A stretch of 64,000 bases of DNA from Thalassobacillus devorans (GTDB lineage Bacteria; Bacillota; Bacilli; Bacillales; Halobacillaceae): NCBI RefSeq assembly GCF_011761345.1, contig NZ_JAASRY010000001.1:372001-436000 (forward strand), given 5' to 3'. Positions 15,791 to 25,873 of the stretch are shown piece by piece; position 1 is the first letter of the stretch, and the number at the start of each line of letters is the position of its first letter. The notes below the pieces were generated by a model. The model saw only the letters and a program-made list of their open reading frames with translations. It was not told the origin of the DNA and made no database searches. The translations under genes and the position numbers were made by a program.

Positions 15791-16906
15791 TAGTTCTTTA
15801 AAGATATTAACATCCTCCATATTCGTATAAGGAGAAAAAGAAAAGCGGATAGATTCACGTACCTCTTTGAGATCTAACCCTATTGCTTGCAAAACATGTG
15901 AGGGCTTTGCGCTGCTGCAAGCTGAACCTGTGGATGCAGCAATAATAGGGGAAAGCTTTTTTAATAAGACTTCATTATTAAGACCTATAAAGCGCACATT
16001 AATAACCCCAGGTATTTTATTTGTACGATCCGAGTTAAATGTTATATTGTCACTAAATTTCTCGGTTAATATTTCAATCAACCTGTCTTCCAGTAGTGTT
16101 AAGTGCTTCGTATTCTTCTCTAAGTTATTATTTGCTATCCTGGCTGCTTCCCCCATACCTACTATATTATGAACCGAATAAGTTCCACTTCTAATACCTT
16201 CTTCCTGACCCCCTCCATGGAAAAGAGGGGTAAGGGGAATCAACTTTCCATATCGGTCTTTCCTTATCACCAATGCTCCAACACCTTTTGGCCCGTGCAT
16301 TTTATGAGCAGAGCATGATAAGAAACTCAATCCTTTTATATCTTTCCAGCTAAGCGGGATTTTACCAACCACCTGGGTGGCATCAGTATGTAAAAACACA
16401 CCTTTACCTTCGCAAACGTGAGCTATGGCTTCTATATCGTTCAATGAGCCCAGCTCATTATTGCCCCAGATAATAGATACTAAGATCGTGTCCTGACGGA
16501 TAGCATTTTTTAGCTCTTCACTATTGATTCTCCCGAACTGGTCAACATCTAAATAAGTGACTTCAAATCCATTTTCTTCTAGGTACTCACATACTTCTAA
16601 TACAGCACTGTGCTCAGCTTTAGAGGTAATAATATGTTTTCCTTGAGAAGAATAATAGTGAGCGACACCTTTTAATAATATGTTATTACTTTCAGTTGCT
16701 CCACTTGTGAATATTACTTCTTTTTCATCAGCGTTTAATAACTTAGAGAGTTGCTTTCGTGCCTCCTTAACTGCGGCCTCCGCATTAATTGCTAAGTCAT
16801 AATACTTGCCGGAAGGGTTACCATATTCTTCAGAAAGATAGGTAATCATTTTATCTTTAACTTCAGGCAATATAGGGGTTGTGGCGCTATTATCCAGATA
16901 TAGCAT
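15788..16906 (-). CDS. dndA: Cysteine desulfurase DndA (IscS/NifS-like)
   Basis: A 372-aa PLP enzyme that removes sulfur from L-cysteine and passes it on, here to DndC. The PLP lysine is Lys202 in SAHKMHGPKG. The persulfide-forming cysteine is Cys330 in STGSACSS, and SGATESNN (68-75) is the cofactor-binding segment. Its place as last gene of a B-C-D-E-A operon, 3 nt after dndE, identifies it as the dedicated sulfur donor rather than a housekeeping IscS/NifS. Many Dnd clusters borrow a chromosomal IscS, so a linked desulfurase makes this cassette self-sufficient. Confidence 0.92.
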   Translation of the reverse strand: MLYLDNSATTPILPEVKDKMITYLSEEYGNPSGKYYDLAINAEAAVKEARKQLSKLLNADEKEVIFTSGATESNNILLKGVAHYYSSQGKHIITSKAEHSAVLEVCEYLEENGFEVTYLDVDQFGRINSEELKNAIRQDTILVSIIWGNNELGSLNDIEAIAHVCEGKGVFLHTDATQVVGKIPLSWKDIKGLSFLSCSAHKMHGPKGVGALVIRKDRYGKLIPLTPLFHGGGQEEGIRSGTYSVHNIVGMGEAARIANNNLEKNTKHLTLLEDRLIEILTEKFSDNITFNSDRTNKIPGVINVRFIGLNNEVLLKKLSPIIAASTGSACSSAKPSHVLQAIGLDLKEVRESIRFSFSPYTNMEDVNIFKEL

Positions 16907-16909
16907 CTA

Positions 16910-17302
16910 CTAAGCCTCCTTTAGATTTTCTTCCGACAGCTTTAGAAGGTTTTTAAGGAGCTTGTCATAATTCCCGGCATGTTTGTATTCTTCGTTTAGT
17001 AATTTAACCCCCCGTGTTAGATGGGCATTAAACAGGTGAGGAAAGTATTCTTCTTCACTTACATCTCTTAATGCGTGTTGCCTAATTAGTGCTTTATAAA
17101 AGTAATCTCGATCCCCGGTTAACGTATTTCTATTAAATTCAATTCCTTGACTATCAGACGAAACTTCCTCCGGTTCCTCCTTTACACTCACTGATAAAGA
17201 AATAGCGATTCTCGCTAAAAGGTTAGGAGTCAGCCCGGTAGAATTTTGCAGGTTTTTTAAGAGTTCACCTGTGGTAGCTGTAGTTTTTAATCGGAAGTTC
17301 AT
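16910..17302 (-). CDS. dndE: DNA sulfur modification protein DndE
   Basis: A 130-aa protein with the DndE opening (TTGELLKNLQNS, then TGLTPNLLARIAISL) and the conserved middle EFNRNTLTGDRDYFYKALIRQ and tail LFNAHLTRGVKLL. DndE is a small tetrameric protein that binds nicked DNA and is needed for phosphorothioate formation with DndC and DndD. Its ATG overlaps the dndD stop at 17302 (TAATG). Confidence 0.9.
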   Translation of the reverse strand: MNFRLKTTATTGELLKNLQNSTGLTPNLLARIAISLSVSVKEEPEEVSSDSQGIEFNRNTLTGDRDYFYKALIRQHALRDVSEEEYFPHLFNAHLTRGVKLLNEEYKHAGNYDKLLKNLLKLSEENLKEA

Positions 17303-19305
17303 TACTTAGTCACCTTTTCGTTTTCCAGATTAAAGAAGTGTTGTTCTATTTCAGTTTTTCTATTATATGAATCGTAGTTTAGCGTATAGACATTTGCTAT
17401 GGTACTTTGCAGATCTTTATATAATTTAGCATCGATCTCTGAATCTGTAGACAATACAATGTTTTGAACACCAAACTTAGGGAGCAGCTTCGTTACAATA
17501 GAGTGCTTGTGTTCATTATCCAGCCTGCCTAATAAAGTATCCAGGATAAGAGGAAGCTCTTTTTTCGATGACATGATTGTGCCCCAAATGATTGAAAGTG
17601 CTAGTAATTCTTTTTCACCTGCCGATAGAATATCTTTATCAATTCTTTCACTGGTGTGATCCAGTATGCTAAGTTGGAAGGTTTTTGGATCAATGAGAAT
17701 ATGGTTTATAAACTCTTTCTTTCTAATTAATTCTTTAAACATCTTAGAAGAAAAGTACTCAATGTCTTTTATCTTATTTCTCAATTGATGTTGTTGAAAC
17801 TTTTGGCTAATGTGAATTATTTTTTGGGATTCTTCAAACGATGATTTTGTCTTTCGAATCTTATATAGTTGCTGCTTTACTTTTTCATACTTTTTATTAA
17901 ATATTTCAATTTCATTTTTTAGTTCATTTTCCTGGTTCTTTAAAGCATTTAAGCGTTCTTCGAGCTCGCTAATGGAACGGGTATAATCTTCCATGCTTTG
18001 GATCATATTAGCGAATTCAGGAGACTCTTCGTTATCTTTTAATTTTTTCTTATGAGATTGTACTTCAGATAGTAACTCCTGGTTTTCCTGAATTAGAGAA
18101 AATATAACGTTCAACCTGGTGATATTGGTTTCAGATAATAGATTATAAACTTGCTGTGCTTCTGTCTTAGAAGCGTTATGAATAATATTGACTTCCTCAG
18201 TTTGTGTTAAATGGGAAACGAGGCTTTCTTTTAACTTTTCTTCTGTACTAGTAGAAGAATCCACTCCCAGCTCACTCATGATATTGTTTACTGGAAGTTT
18301 ATCTATTTTATTTTTCAATATGTTAGAAACATGAAATTCTTCTTCATTCTTTAATTGTTCTACTAATTTGTATAGCAGAGGAAAAGCAATAAAGAAAGGT
18401 AATTCGTTTGCTATAAACTCTTTAATTTTTTCATTTATGTGCTTTCTGTTTCCTTCAATTTCGTTAATCTGTTCCTGGAGTTTTGTTCTTTCTTCATAAG
18501 CAATACCACCATGAAGGGAAAAGTCATTCTTCGCTTCGTTATATCTTTGTGTACTTGCTTCTATTTCACTTTCCGTATTCTCAATTTGACTACTAACTTC
18601 CTCTAAACTGCGAATATTCTGGTTGAGTGCTTCTTCGTATTCTTTTTCGTCTTGCTCTAAGCTTGTTTGCTCATTTGATTTAGAACTCTGATCCAGATAT
18701 GCATACATGTCCTGCTCTAGGTTTTGAAATAGATCTAAGTTAAATATTTTAGATGATAGCACTTTTAGATATTGAGATAAGTTATCTTCATCAGTAAGAT
18801 GCGAAATTTCCTCCCCATCAAAAAAGCATAATTCCAATAAGGAAGGGGGGAAAGTAGTTCGTAAGTGAGAAAAGAATTGATCTTTTTCAACTTCACTTAC
18901 TTCTACGCCTTCCTTAATCACACTTACTTTTTCTTTGATGCTGGGTTCTACGGTCCAGCTTCTTATTATAGATACATTTATACGTTTGAAATTTTCTATT
19001 ATCGAAAAATCTATTTGAATGTAAAATTCATTCTCGTACTCTTTTAAAGAGTCGTTTTGCTGTTTTATGGCGTTAGCATTGATTAAAGACCTAATCTTTT
19101 TTAAATAATCAGGGGTAACTGTTTTTTTCTTGTATGCTAAAGGGCCGTATAAGGCTAATCTCACACTATTTAAAAATGTGGTTTTTCCAGAACCATTTTT
19201 CCCCCCGATTAATATAGTGTTCAGTCGTTCATCCGTATGCAAATCGAAAATGTTTTTACCCTCATAGGGTCCTATATTATTTAATATAATTTTTCTTAAG
19301 ATCAT
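17302..19305 (-). CDS. dndD: DNA sulfur modification protein DndD, SMC-like ATPase
   Basis: A 667-aa ATPase. Walker A GGKNGSGKT is at 34-42, then LCFFDGEEI near 165. A long coiled-coil (about 200-540) leads to the SAGEKELLALS signature and Walker B ILDTLLGRLD with LSTDSEID. DndD provides the ATPase activity of the phosphorothioation complex with DndC and DndE. The usual DTPLGRLD reads DTLLGRLD here, a minor change outside the catalytic acidic residue. The gene lies 29 nt after dndC and is coupled to dndE. Confidence 0.92.
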   Translation of the reverse strand: MILRKIILNNIGPYEGKNIFDLHTDERLNTILIGGKNGSGKTTFLNSVRLALYGPLAYKKKTVTPDYLKKIRSLINANAIKQQNDSLKEYENEFYIQIDFSIIENFKRINVSIIRSWTVEPSIKEKVSVIKEGVEVSEVEKDQFFSHLRTTFPPSLLELCFFDGEEISHLTDEDNLSQYLKVLSSKIFNLDLFQNLEQDMYAYLDQSSKSNEQTSLEQDEKEYEEALNQNIRSLEEVSSQIENTESEIEASTQRYNEAKNDFSLHGGIAYEERTKLQEQINEIEGNRKHINEKIKEFIANELPFFIAFPLLYKLVEQLKNEEEFHVSNILKNKIDKLPVNNIMSELGVDSSTSTEEKLKESLVSHLTQTEEVNIIHNASKTEAQQVYNLLSETNITRLNVIFSLIQENQELLSEVQSHKKKLKDNEESPEFANMIQSMEDYTRSISELEERLNALKNQENELKNEIEIFNKKYEKVKQQLYKIRKTKSSFEESQKIIHISQKFQQHQLRNKIKDIEYFSSKMFKELIRKKEFINHILIDPKTFQLSILDHTSERIDKDILSAGEKELLALSIIWGTIMSSKKELPLILDTLLGRLDNEHKHSIVTKLLPKFGVQNIVLSTDSEIDAKLYKDLQSTIANVYTLNYDSYNRKTEIEQHFFNLENEKVTK

Positions 19306-19334
19306 AACTACCTATTCCTTTCAGACGCAACATG

Positions 19335-20900
19335 TTAGAGATGCAAATAATCTTGCTGTAAAGCGGATGATAATTGATCCATTAAACCTCGGCGTACCTT
19401 GTAGCCTGTATAATCTTTCTCAATTAGCAGAAGCTTCTTAACAAGTTTAAAGTCGATCCCTTCTTCCTGGCACATCATTTCAAGTTGATGTAATTCATCC
19501 TGGTCAAAAATCAAGCGTTCATCTTTCTCCCAATTTAAATCTTCACCGAAGACGTCCCAGTAAATTTTCGGAAGAGAATCTTCAAAATCACCATCATTAA
19601 ACCATAGCTTTCTAATTTCTTTTAATTCTTCTTCTTTAATTAGGTCATACTCGTCATCAAATGGGTGAGTAAGGTCTCTTTGTACTTCTAAAAGCCTCTG
19701 TAATATTTCCTTTCGCGCCTCCAGTGTAAAGGCTCCTAATCCAAGACGGCATAGGTTTTGTTTTTCATCTTTAATTAATACCATAGGATCATCAGAAGAA
19801 GAGAGGTCAATATTATTTTTATTTAGATATTGTTTTAGATCACTCTTCTCAATAATTTCAAATCTTTCTAAAGGAATAAGATCTTTTTTACGGCTTCCTT
19901 TTTTCGGGACAATTACATAGTCTTTACCATCAATTTCTTTTATCTGCATTGGTCTAAAATACACTTGGCCATTCATACGATATTTCATACGTCTTGTGCG
20001 GTCATCGCGGATCGAGGCTAACCAATTTCGGAAGTCAAGTAAAGGCTTCATCCAGTCGTGTCCACTATCAATGAAACCACTTAAGGCCTTGTCTTCATTA
20101 ACTACTGTACATACCCAGCAGCCAAATCTTGAATTACCACAAGATCCCGCGGACTCTTTTACAGTTTTATCAACTACTAAAGGACATTCCCCACTGCCTG
20201 ATTCTTTATATAACCGATGGAGCTCGTAGTTATCGTCTCCCCAAGGAGATTCAAAGTTTAATAGATAGTTCCAAACTTCATCTAAATCAAATTGTCTAAT
20301 AGGAGCGTACACATATGCATTAGTAAGAGTAGAGTGTCTCATTAAAACTTTACCTTCAACAGAATGTGATTTAATAACATTCGCTCTGGTAGCACTTTCG
20401 CTTTCGCGTACTCCCAGAACCATGATCACTTCTCCAAAGGCATTAACTTTATCCTTAATAAACTGGTTGGCAGGATCGATTTTTAAACGATCGGTACACC
20501 ATCTAAACTGTTGATTGGGGGAGGGATAGCCTTTTCCGATAATATTAACCCAGAATGATTGATCTACCATTGGTTTTACTTTATGTGTTTCAATAGGTAG
20601 ATCCAGTTCAATTGCTTTATCCTCAATCCGTCGTAATGTCGTGTTAATTGATTGAATAATGAGAGGTGTTTCTACCAGGGTATCTGAAGAAATCACATGC
20701 ACCTTTTTGGTTAATTGGTCACTTGGTAATTCGCGTAAAGCTTCAAAGACAAGCTGAACTACTACCGTAGAATCTTTTCCACCACTATATCCAATTACCC
20801 AAGGTCGGTCATCTGCCAAATAGGTGTTCTTTACTTCTTGTTTAGCTTCATCTATTAAAGTAGTTTTCTCGTTAAATGCTTGAGAAATAATTCCGGTCAT
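19335..20900 (-). CDS. dndC: DNA sulfurtransferase DndC (PAPS reductase-like)
   Basis: A 521-aa PP-loop ATP pyrophosphatase fold, the catalytic sulfur-transfer subunit of phosphorothioation. The SGGKDST motif at 39-45 activates the phosphate. FRWCTDRLKI (133-141) is the PAPS-reductase-like signature. Cys239, Cys254, Cys261 and Cys264 are well placed to hold the 4Fe-4S cluster known in DndC. It overlaps dndB by 4 nt. It is the only DndC in the island, so any sulfur modification must pass through this protein. Confidence 0.94.
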   Translation of the reverse strand: MTGIISQAFNEKTTLIDEAKQEVKNTYLADDRPWVIGYSGGKDSTVVVQLVFEALRELPSDQLTKKVHVISSDTLVETPLIIQSINTTLRRIEDKAIELDLPIETHKVKPMVDQSFWVNIIGKGYPSPNQQFRWCTDRLKIDPANQFIKDKVNAFGEVIMVLGVRESESATRANVIKSHSVEGKVLMRHSTLTNAYVYAPIRQFDLDEVWNYLLNFESPWGDDNYELHRLYKESGSGECPLVVDKTVKESAGSCGNSRFGCWVCTVVNEDKALSGFIDSGHDWMKPLLDFRNWLASIRDDRTRRMKYRMNGQVYFRPMQIKEIDGKDYVIVPKKGSRKKDLIPLERFEIIEKSDLKQYLNKNNIDLSSSDDPMVLIKDEKQNLCRLGLGAFTLEARKEILQRLLEVQRDLTHPFDDEYDLIKEEELKEIRKLWFNDGDFEDSLPKIYWDVFGEDLNWEKDERLIFDQDELHQLEMMCQEEGIDFKLVKKLLLIEKDYTGYKVRRGLMDQLSSALQQDYLHL

Positions 20901-21997
20901 TTTGATGTTCCTTTCTTAAACTGGTCTTCTAATTGTAATTCTTGTTTACTTAGGGAAAGATTTAATAATTTCTTTATTTGAATAGCAGTTAGCTTAATTG
21001 TGCTGGAAGTCTTTTGTACTCTGCCATTATGATTAATTGCCCGGCCTTCCCAGCAATCTGTATTAGTCCTGGACCAGTCAACATTTTTTAAATTTGAAAT
21101 TACTGTTTTCCAACTATCTCCATGCGTTTCTCTAAGTTCTTTACCAACAATGCCCACAGCTTCTAAAAAAACTCCATGGCCTACAATGTAATTCATTCTT
21201 AATTCTTTTGGGGTCAACTCGCGATTCATTACTTGCTTCCACTCATTTATGGATTCTGTTAATAGATCCCAAAAATCATTTAAAAACTTTTCGTCTGCAT
21301 CGGAAATGGTGTCACCTTTTGACACTCCCAGTAACTTTAAATTAGTGTTAAAAATATGATTTAAAGCGATGATTTTAGGAGAATTCTTTGACAGGGACAC
21401 TTTTTCTCGATCTGTATACCTTTTTAGAAAAGTGTTTTTCTCTATAATGGCGCGTGTAGCAATTGCTAGTTTATCACGATGATCATATAAGATGCCGATA
21501 GAGGACGTTGTATTAACTGCATGGCGATTTAGGTCTGAAAAAATCTGTTGGGATTTTTTCAGGCCGGAATCGATAAAGAACACTACAGATATGGTTTCAC
21601 TACCTAGTTCAGGGTTAAGTTTAAGTGCTTCTTCTATCGCTGCACGTCTATGTTGGCCGTCGTTTATTAAAAACCGAGAATCCAATGAAATTGACAGCAT
21701 ACCCATATCTTTTAGTGAGGCTTCCTCAGATACTGAAGTGAATTCAATTTCACCATCAATAGAAGCGGTCAGTGATGAAAACACATAGTCATCTTTGTTA
21801 TCTACAATATAATTGGTCATTTCTGGTATTCTGTTTTTGTTGATTATTCTTTGAGCTCGATAATCTGGTGGTACTTCTTCTTCATCAAATAAGAATATTT
21901 TAGGTATCACTCTTAAAGGACACATCGCAATAAAATATTCTTGTCCAGCTTGGACCCCTTTAATAGCAGGGAAGTTATAACTGAAGCCAAAATCCAT
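20897..21997 (-). CDS. dndB: DndB, DGQHR-domain regulator of phosphorothioation
   Basis: A 366-aa protein with DGQHR at 113-117 and a downstream IFSDLNRHA segment. DndB is not strictly needed for modification; it modulates frequency and has been reported as a transcriptional repressor of dnd genes in some bacteria. Here it is the first gene of dndB-C-D-E-A. A GGGGG-rich site precedes the ATG. A 14-bp perfect palindrome with TACG/CGTA half-sites lies in its own leader (22011-22024), which suggests autoregulation. Confidence 0.9.
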   Translation of the reverse strand: MDFGFSYNFPAIKGVQAGQEYFIAMCPLRVIPKIFLFDEEEVPPDYRAQRIINKNRIPEMTNYIVDNKDDYVFSSLTASIDGEIEFTSVSEEASLKDMGMLSISLDSRFLINDGQHRRAAIEEALKLNPELGSETISVVFFIDSGLKKSQQIFSDLNRHAVNTTSSIGILYDHRDKLAIATRAIIEKNTFLKRYTDREKVSLSKNSPKIIALNHIFNTNLKLLGVSKGDTISDADEKFLNDFWDLLTESINEWKQVMNRELTPKELRMNYIVGHGVFLEAVGIVGKELRETHGDSWKTVISNLKNVDWSRTNTDCWEGRAINHNGRVQKTSSTIKLTAIQIKKLLNLSLSKQELQLEDQFKKGTSK

Positions 21998-22010
21998 GTC
22001 AATCCCCCTG

Positions 22011-22064
22011 ATTACGTACGTAATGTTATGGTTTTATTATAAACCTTAGAAAGTATACACTCAA
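22011..22064 (-). promoter_or_regulatory. dnd operon promoter with palindromic operator
   Basis: On the minus strand the -35 box is TTGAGT (22059-22064), the spacer is 17 bp and the -10 is TATAAT (22036-22041). The perfect palindrome ATTACGTACGTAAT (22011-22024) lies about 11 bp past the -10, over the start region of the transcript and just before the ribosome binding site. Confidence 0.75.
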
Positions 22065-22108
22065 TAAATTTAATCGAGATTTTTAACGTTATTTGATGAT
22101 TATTGACG

Positions 22109-22138
22109 TTGTTATTTTATGTTAAAATTGTATATAAT
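22109..22138 (+). promoter_or_regulatory. Promoter of dptFGH
   Basis: TTGTTA at 22109-22114 and TATAAT at 22133-22138 with an 18-bp spacer. A GGAGG site follows at 22154-22158, before ATG 22168. Back-to-back with the dndB promoter. Confidence 0.7.
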
Positions 22139-22167
22139 ATTGAGATTTTGTTCGGAGGTAAAGATAT

Positions 22168-24447
22168 ATGTCACAAGAAACGTTTTGTATTTTCTTAAAA
22201 GAGTACAATAATTCACTATATATGATCGCTCAAAAGGTTGACGAATTAGTATACATTGATGCCACTTCTTCAGTAATTCAAGGTAGGAAGTTTGCTGAAA
22301 ATCTGTTGAAAGAAATTTATAAGGTGGAGAAAAGTGAAGAGGATGATCGTAATTATCCAACACTCTATGATATGTTAAATGGTCTATATAGGGATGGACT
22401 ATTTGATAAAGGCATACGGATAGACTTAGACTTTCTTCGATTTAATGGAAATAAAGCGGTTCATGATAAAAGAGAAAATTCCCAGGTTACAGCTTTAAAA
22501 GTACACCGTAAAGTGCATAAATTGGCAGGTTGGTATGCTGAAGTTTATGGGTCTCCTGACTTTGAAACTCCCGAATATGTCGAACCAAAACCTACTGCAA
22601 GTATAGATGAGAGTTACATTCAAGAGCTTATTAGACAACATATCAGCAAATACACACAAGGTAACGAAAGTACAATAGTGGAGAGTAATAAAAATGGTAG
22701 TTACGAAATTATAGAAGATTTAAATGATAATAATAGTTATTTAATAAGGGAGCTAAACCGTTTGAAAGCTTCATCACAGGAGGCACTTGAAAACGTAGGT
22801 AACTTTTCGGAGTTTAAAAACTATTTACATGTTCAGAGAAACATTCAGCTTAATTTAGAAGATGTGCTAAAGAAATCAGCACAAGATAATAAAAAGCTTA
22901 TTCTACTTTCAGGAAGTGTAGGTGATGGTAAATCTCATTTATTATCATACCTGTCGGAAAACAAGCCGGAGATAATAAGTAATTATACCATTATTAACGA
23001 TGCCACAGAGAGTAATGCTCCAGAAAAAAATAGTATGGATACTTTAAAGGAAAAACTTAAAGGTTTCAGTGATCAACATTTGAATGAGTGCCAGAATAAA
23101 GTTATTCTGGCAATTAATTTAGGTGTCCTAAATAATTTTATAACATACGAACATAAAGGCTTAACCTTTACTAAACTTGCTGAATTTATTGAAAAAAGCA
23201 ATTTATTTACTAAAGAAATTACAGATGTATTTGTGGAAGAGAATTTTTCTATTATTAACTTCTCGGATTATCAACCTTTTCAATTAATGGAAACAAAAGC
23301 ATTCTCTAAATACTTTGATGAAATTCTTAAAAAAGTGACCTCTGAGTCCAATCTCAACCCTTTTTACCAAGCTTATATAAAGGATTCAAAAAACAACGTT
23401 TACACGGCTGTACATCTTAACTATGAATTGTTGGCGGATTCTAATACTCAAAAAATAATAAATAAACTAATTTGCAATTTAATTTTGGAAAATAAAGTAG
23501 TTATATCAACCAGGGCTTTTTTGAATTTCATTGCCGATATCCTAATTCCCTCAGAAAAGGACATAAAAGAAATTCGAATCGAGAATATGACAGAATTTGA
23601 ACGGTTGGAATTATCACTACCGTCCCTACTCTTTCACCGAGAAGGTAAAAGTGAATTATTAGACGGAATGCAAAAATATGATCCTATTCATCAGCGTTCG
23701 AGGGTGTTGGATGAAATTGTTAATAGTATATATAGCACCAGAGACTTTACTCAAGTAATAGATTCTTATATTACGAATAAAAATTATATTAAAATATTTG
23801 AGCCTTTCGCCTATTTGTTAGAAAACCCAGACAATATTTTAGAGAAGGAATCTTATCAAGCTCTTGCTAAATCATTCATAAGAGCTGCTTATTTAAGTGA
23901 TCCCTTAATACAGGAAGAGCTCCAAAGGCCGGCTATGGAGAAATATATTCGTTATCTTAATGGATATAATGTTGGAAATAAGGATGTAATAAAAGAAATA
24001 TATGAGAGTGTGAGAAAATCAATTTTTGCTTGGAAGGGTTCACCAAAAAAAGGTTATATTTATATAAATAACATGACCGAGTCTTATCGAGTTGCTCAGA
24101 GAATTAATTTTAAACCATTACCGAATAAAATGCCTAAATCAGTAAAAGAGGAGTTAGAATTTTTTAATACTACTATAAGCTTAGGTTTTATGGGTCGTGA
24201 GGAGCATGAAAGTATTGATTTTGAAATTGATTATAGCCTTTTTGAGCTCTTATCAAGAGTTTCTGAGGGTTATCGACCAGACAACAAGGATAATGAGGAT
24301 GCTCTAACATTTATCACTTTTATGAATCAATTAATAGCTAAGTCTAAGAACACTGATTTATTAATACACTTTCATGGAGAAAAAGAATTATTTAGCTTAG
24401 AAAAAGATTTTATGGGATCATTTGCATTCGAGAAGGTGGAAGAGTAA
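22168..24447 (+). CDS. dptF: DptF-like P-loop ATPase of phosphorothioation-dependent restriction
   Basis: A 759-aa protein. The N-terminal 130 residues (FAENLLKEIY, LRFNGNKAVHD) resemble a DUF4145/HEPN-like domain. The ATPase part has Walker A SGSVGDGKSH near residues 246-255 and a long mixed alpha/beta region. In dnd islands, dptF, dptG and dptH together form the restriction side: they attack DNA lacking phosphorothioates. The DptF that I know of is usually shorter, so the N-terminal domain may be an added sensor. It is divergent from dndB, and dptG follows at +1 nt. Confidence 0.82.
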   Translation: MSQETFCIFLKEYNNSLYMIAQKVDELVYIDATSSVIQGRKFAENLLKEIYKVEKSEEDDRNYPTLYDMLNGLYRDGLFDKGIRIDLDFLRFNGNKAVHDKRENSQVTALKVHRKVHKLAGWYAEVYGSPDFETPEYVEPKPTASIDESYIQELIRQHISKYTQGNESTIVESNKNGSYEIIEDLNDNNSYLIRELNRLKASSQEALENVGNFSEFKNYLHVQRNIQLNLEDVLKKSAQDNKKLILLSGSVGDGKSHLLSYLSENKPEIISNYTIINDATESNAPEKNSMDTLKEKLKGFSDQHLNECQNKVILAINLGVLNNFITYEHKGLTFTKLAEFIEKSNLFTKEITDVFVEENFSIINFSDYQPFQLMETKAFSKYFDEILKKVTSESNLNPFYQAYIKDSKNNVYTAVHLNYELLADSNTQKIINKLICNLILENKVVISTRAFLNFIADILIPSEKDIKEIRIENMTEFERLELSLPSLLFHREGKSELLDGMQKYDPIHQRSRVLDEIVNSIYSTRDFTQVIDSYITNKNYIKIFEPFAYLLENPDNILEKESYQALAKSFIRAAYLSDPLIQEELQRPAMEKYIRYLNGYNVGNKDVIKEIYESVRKSIFAWKGSPKKGYIYINNMTESYRVAQRINFKPLPNKMPKSVKEELEFFNTTISLGFMGREEHESIDFEIDYSLFELLSRVSEGYRPDNKDNEDALTFITFMNQLIAKSKNTDLLIHFHGEKELFSLEKDFMGSFAFEKVEE

Positions 24448-24448
24448 G

Positions 24449-25873
24449 ATGAGTGGATATTTTAACTTTCAAGAAATAGAAAGTAGATTGAGTAAAAAGA
24501 AAAATGAAAATGGTTTAAGTTCACATGAGCATGGTAAAGTGAAATATGCTTTTCCATTCACCTCTCATCGGACGAAAGTAATTAATGAGGGAGTTAACGA
24601 AATTATTGGTGAACTCGTTAGGATAATGAATAACGTTTCTAAACCTGAATTTAAATATAAAGGAGATTACACTTATTCAGATTACACTTTAATTAATAAT
24701 GTAATTGAAAAAGTATCCTTCCCAGATGAAGAGCATCATGACATCTTAGCGGATTTTTTGGAGGATTATCTATTTAAAAATAACAAAGAGTTAAAACCTT
24801 TACATTTATATCTATTTAATTATATAGAGACTACAAATAAAAATAAGAATGAAAAAGAAAAGTTTGCTAGATTTATTTTTGATTTATTTTTTTATCAAAA
24901 AACTGAATTAACATCATTGTTTTCTTCTAAAGAAACAGATAATTTACTAACAGAATTAATTATCAATGGGTTACCTGAACTTGAAACACAACCAATCAAA
25001 AATCAAATAAGACATACAAGATACTCAAACGTACTACCTTTTATTAGTGATATTTTCTTTAAAGACTTTTTGTTTTTAAGTAAACAAAAGGAATACTTTA
25101 TTACACATTTCTTTAAAATAATTCATTATTATATGTTTCAATATGTGTTGCAATTCCTGAAAAGCGCTCAAAAGTTTGGGAATGAAAAAGACGTAGATGA
25201 GATGGATCCATTTCATTTTACTTTAGACTGGGAGACTGGAGTTGGTGGGTATCGTGAAGCAGTACATGATTATCAATTTATAAAGACAAATGCAATTAAC
25301 CTCTTTGTTCATTTCCATGCTATGTCACACTTAAGCCATAACCATGAATTACACAATCCAAGTGATGAACTTAAATCTTATTCAAAGATAATCCAGGAGT
25401 TAGAAAAACTAAATCCGGAGGAAACACAGAAAGAAAAGGAAAAACTTAGAAATTGGATTATGACATATTCTAACCTAATAAATACGGATGTACCTCCTGA
25501 ATTGAAAAATGAATTAGAATTTAAAGAATTGTTTAAAGTATTATTTAATCAACTGCAAATAGGTATGAGTAACGATGTTCGTAAAAATTTTGGAGAACAT
25601 ATTGACAGACTAGGTAAAGGAAGGTTTTTAAAGGGACGAGGAAAACATGGATACCTATTGTCGCTTAAACAAGATGAGTTTTTAATGTTAAGTGCTGTGG
25701 CTGTTGGAGATAAAAAAATTCCATTGAAAACTTTCTTTAAAGAATTGAAGAGAAGGGGAATATTATTTGATCATTATTCAAAAAGAGAAGCGGTTAAATT
25801 GTTAGAGCAACAGAATTATATAGAAAAGAAGAGTGATAGTGGTGATGCACAATATGTCAAACCAATTCTTTAA
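24449..25873 (+). CDS. dptG: DptG-like restriction protein
   Basis: A 474-aa protein starting at ATG 24449, one base after the dptF stop. It has no textbook catalytic motif. I identify it as DptG from its size and strict position between dptF and dptH, and because it is rich in helices with a C-terminal winged-helix-like part (KTFFKELKRRGILFDHYSKREAVKLLEQ), which could bind DNA. DptG is required for restriction but its chemistry is poorly known. It overlaps dptH by 20 nt. Confidence 0.75.
   Translation: MSGYFNFQEIESRLSKKKNENGLSSHEHGKVKYAFPFTSHRTKVINEGVNEIIGELVRIMNNVSKPEFKYKGDYTYSDYTLINNVIEKVSFPDEEHHDILADFLEDYLFKNNKELKPLHLYLFNYIETTNKNKNEKEKFARFIFDLFFYQKTELTSLFSSKETDNLLTELIINGLPELETQPIKNQIRHTRYSNVLPFISDIFFKDFLFLSKQKEYFITHFFKIIHYYMFQYVLQFLKSAQKFGNEKDVDEMDPFHFTLDWETGVGGYREAVHDYQFIKTNAINLFVHFHAMSHLSHNHELHNPSDELKSYSKIIQELEKLNPEETQKEKEKLRNWIMTYSNLINTDVPPELKNELEFKELFKVLFNQLQIGMSNDVRKNFGEHIDRLGKGRFLKGRGKHGYLLSLKQDEFLMLSAVAVGDKKIPLKTFFKELKRRGILFDHYSKREAVKLLEQQNYIEKKSDSGDAQYVKPIL

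Noticed and set aside
22112-22363. 83-aa minus-strand ORF in the dptF start region
   Set aside because: It is antisense to dptF, has no ribosome binding site and crosses the dptF promoter.
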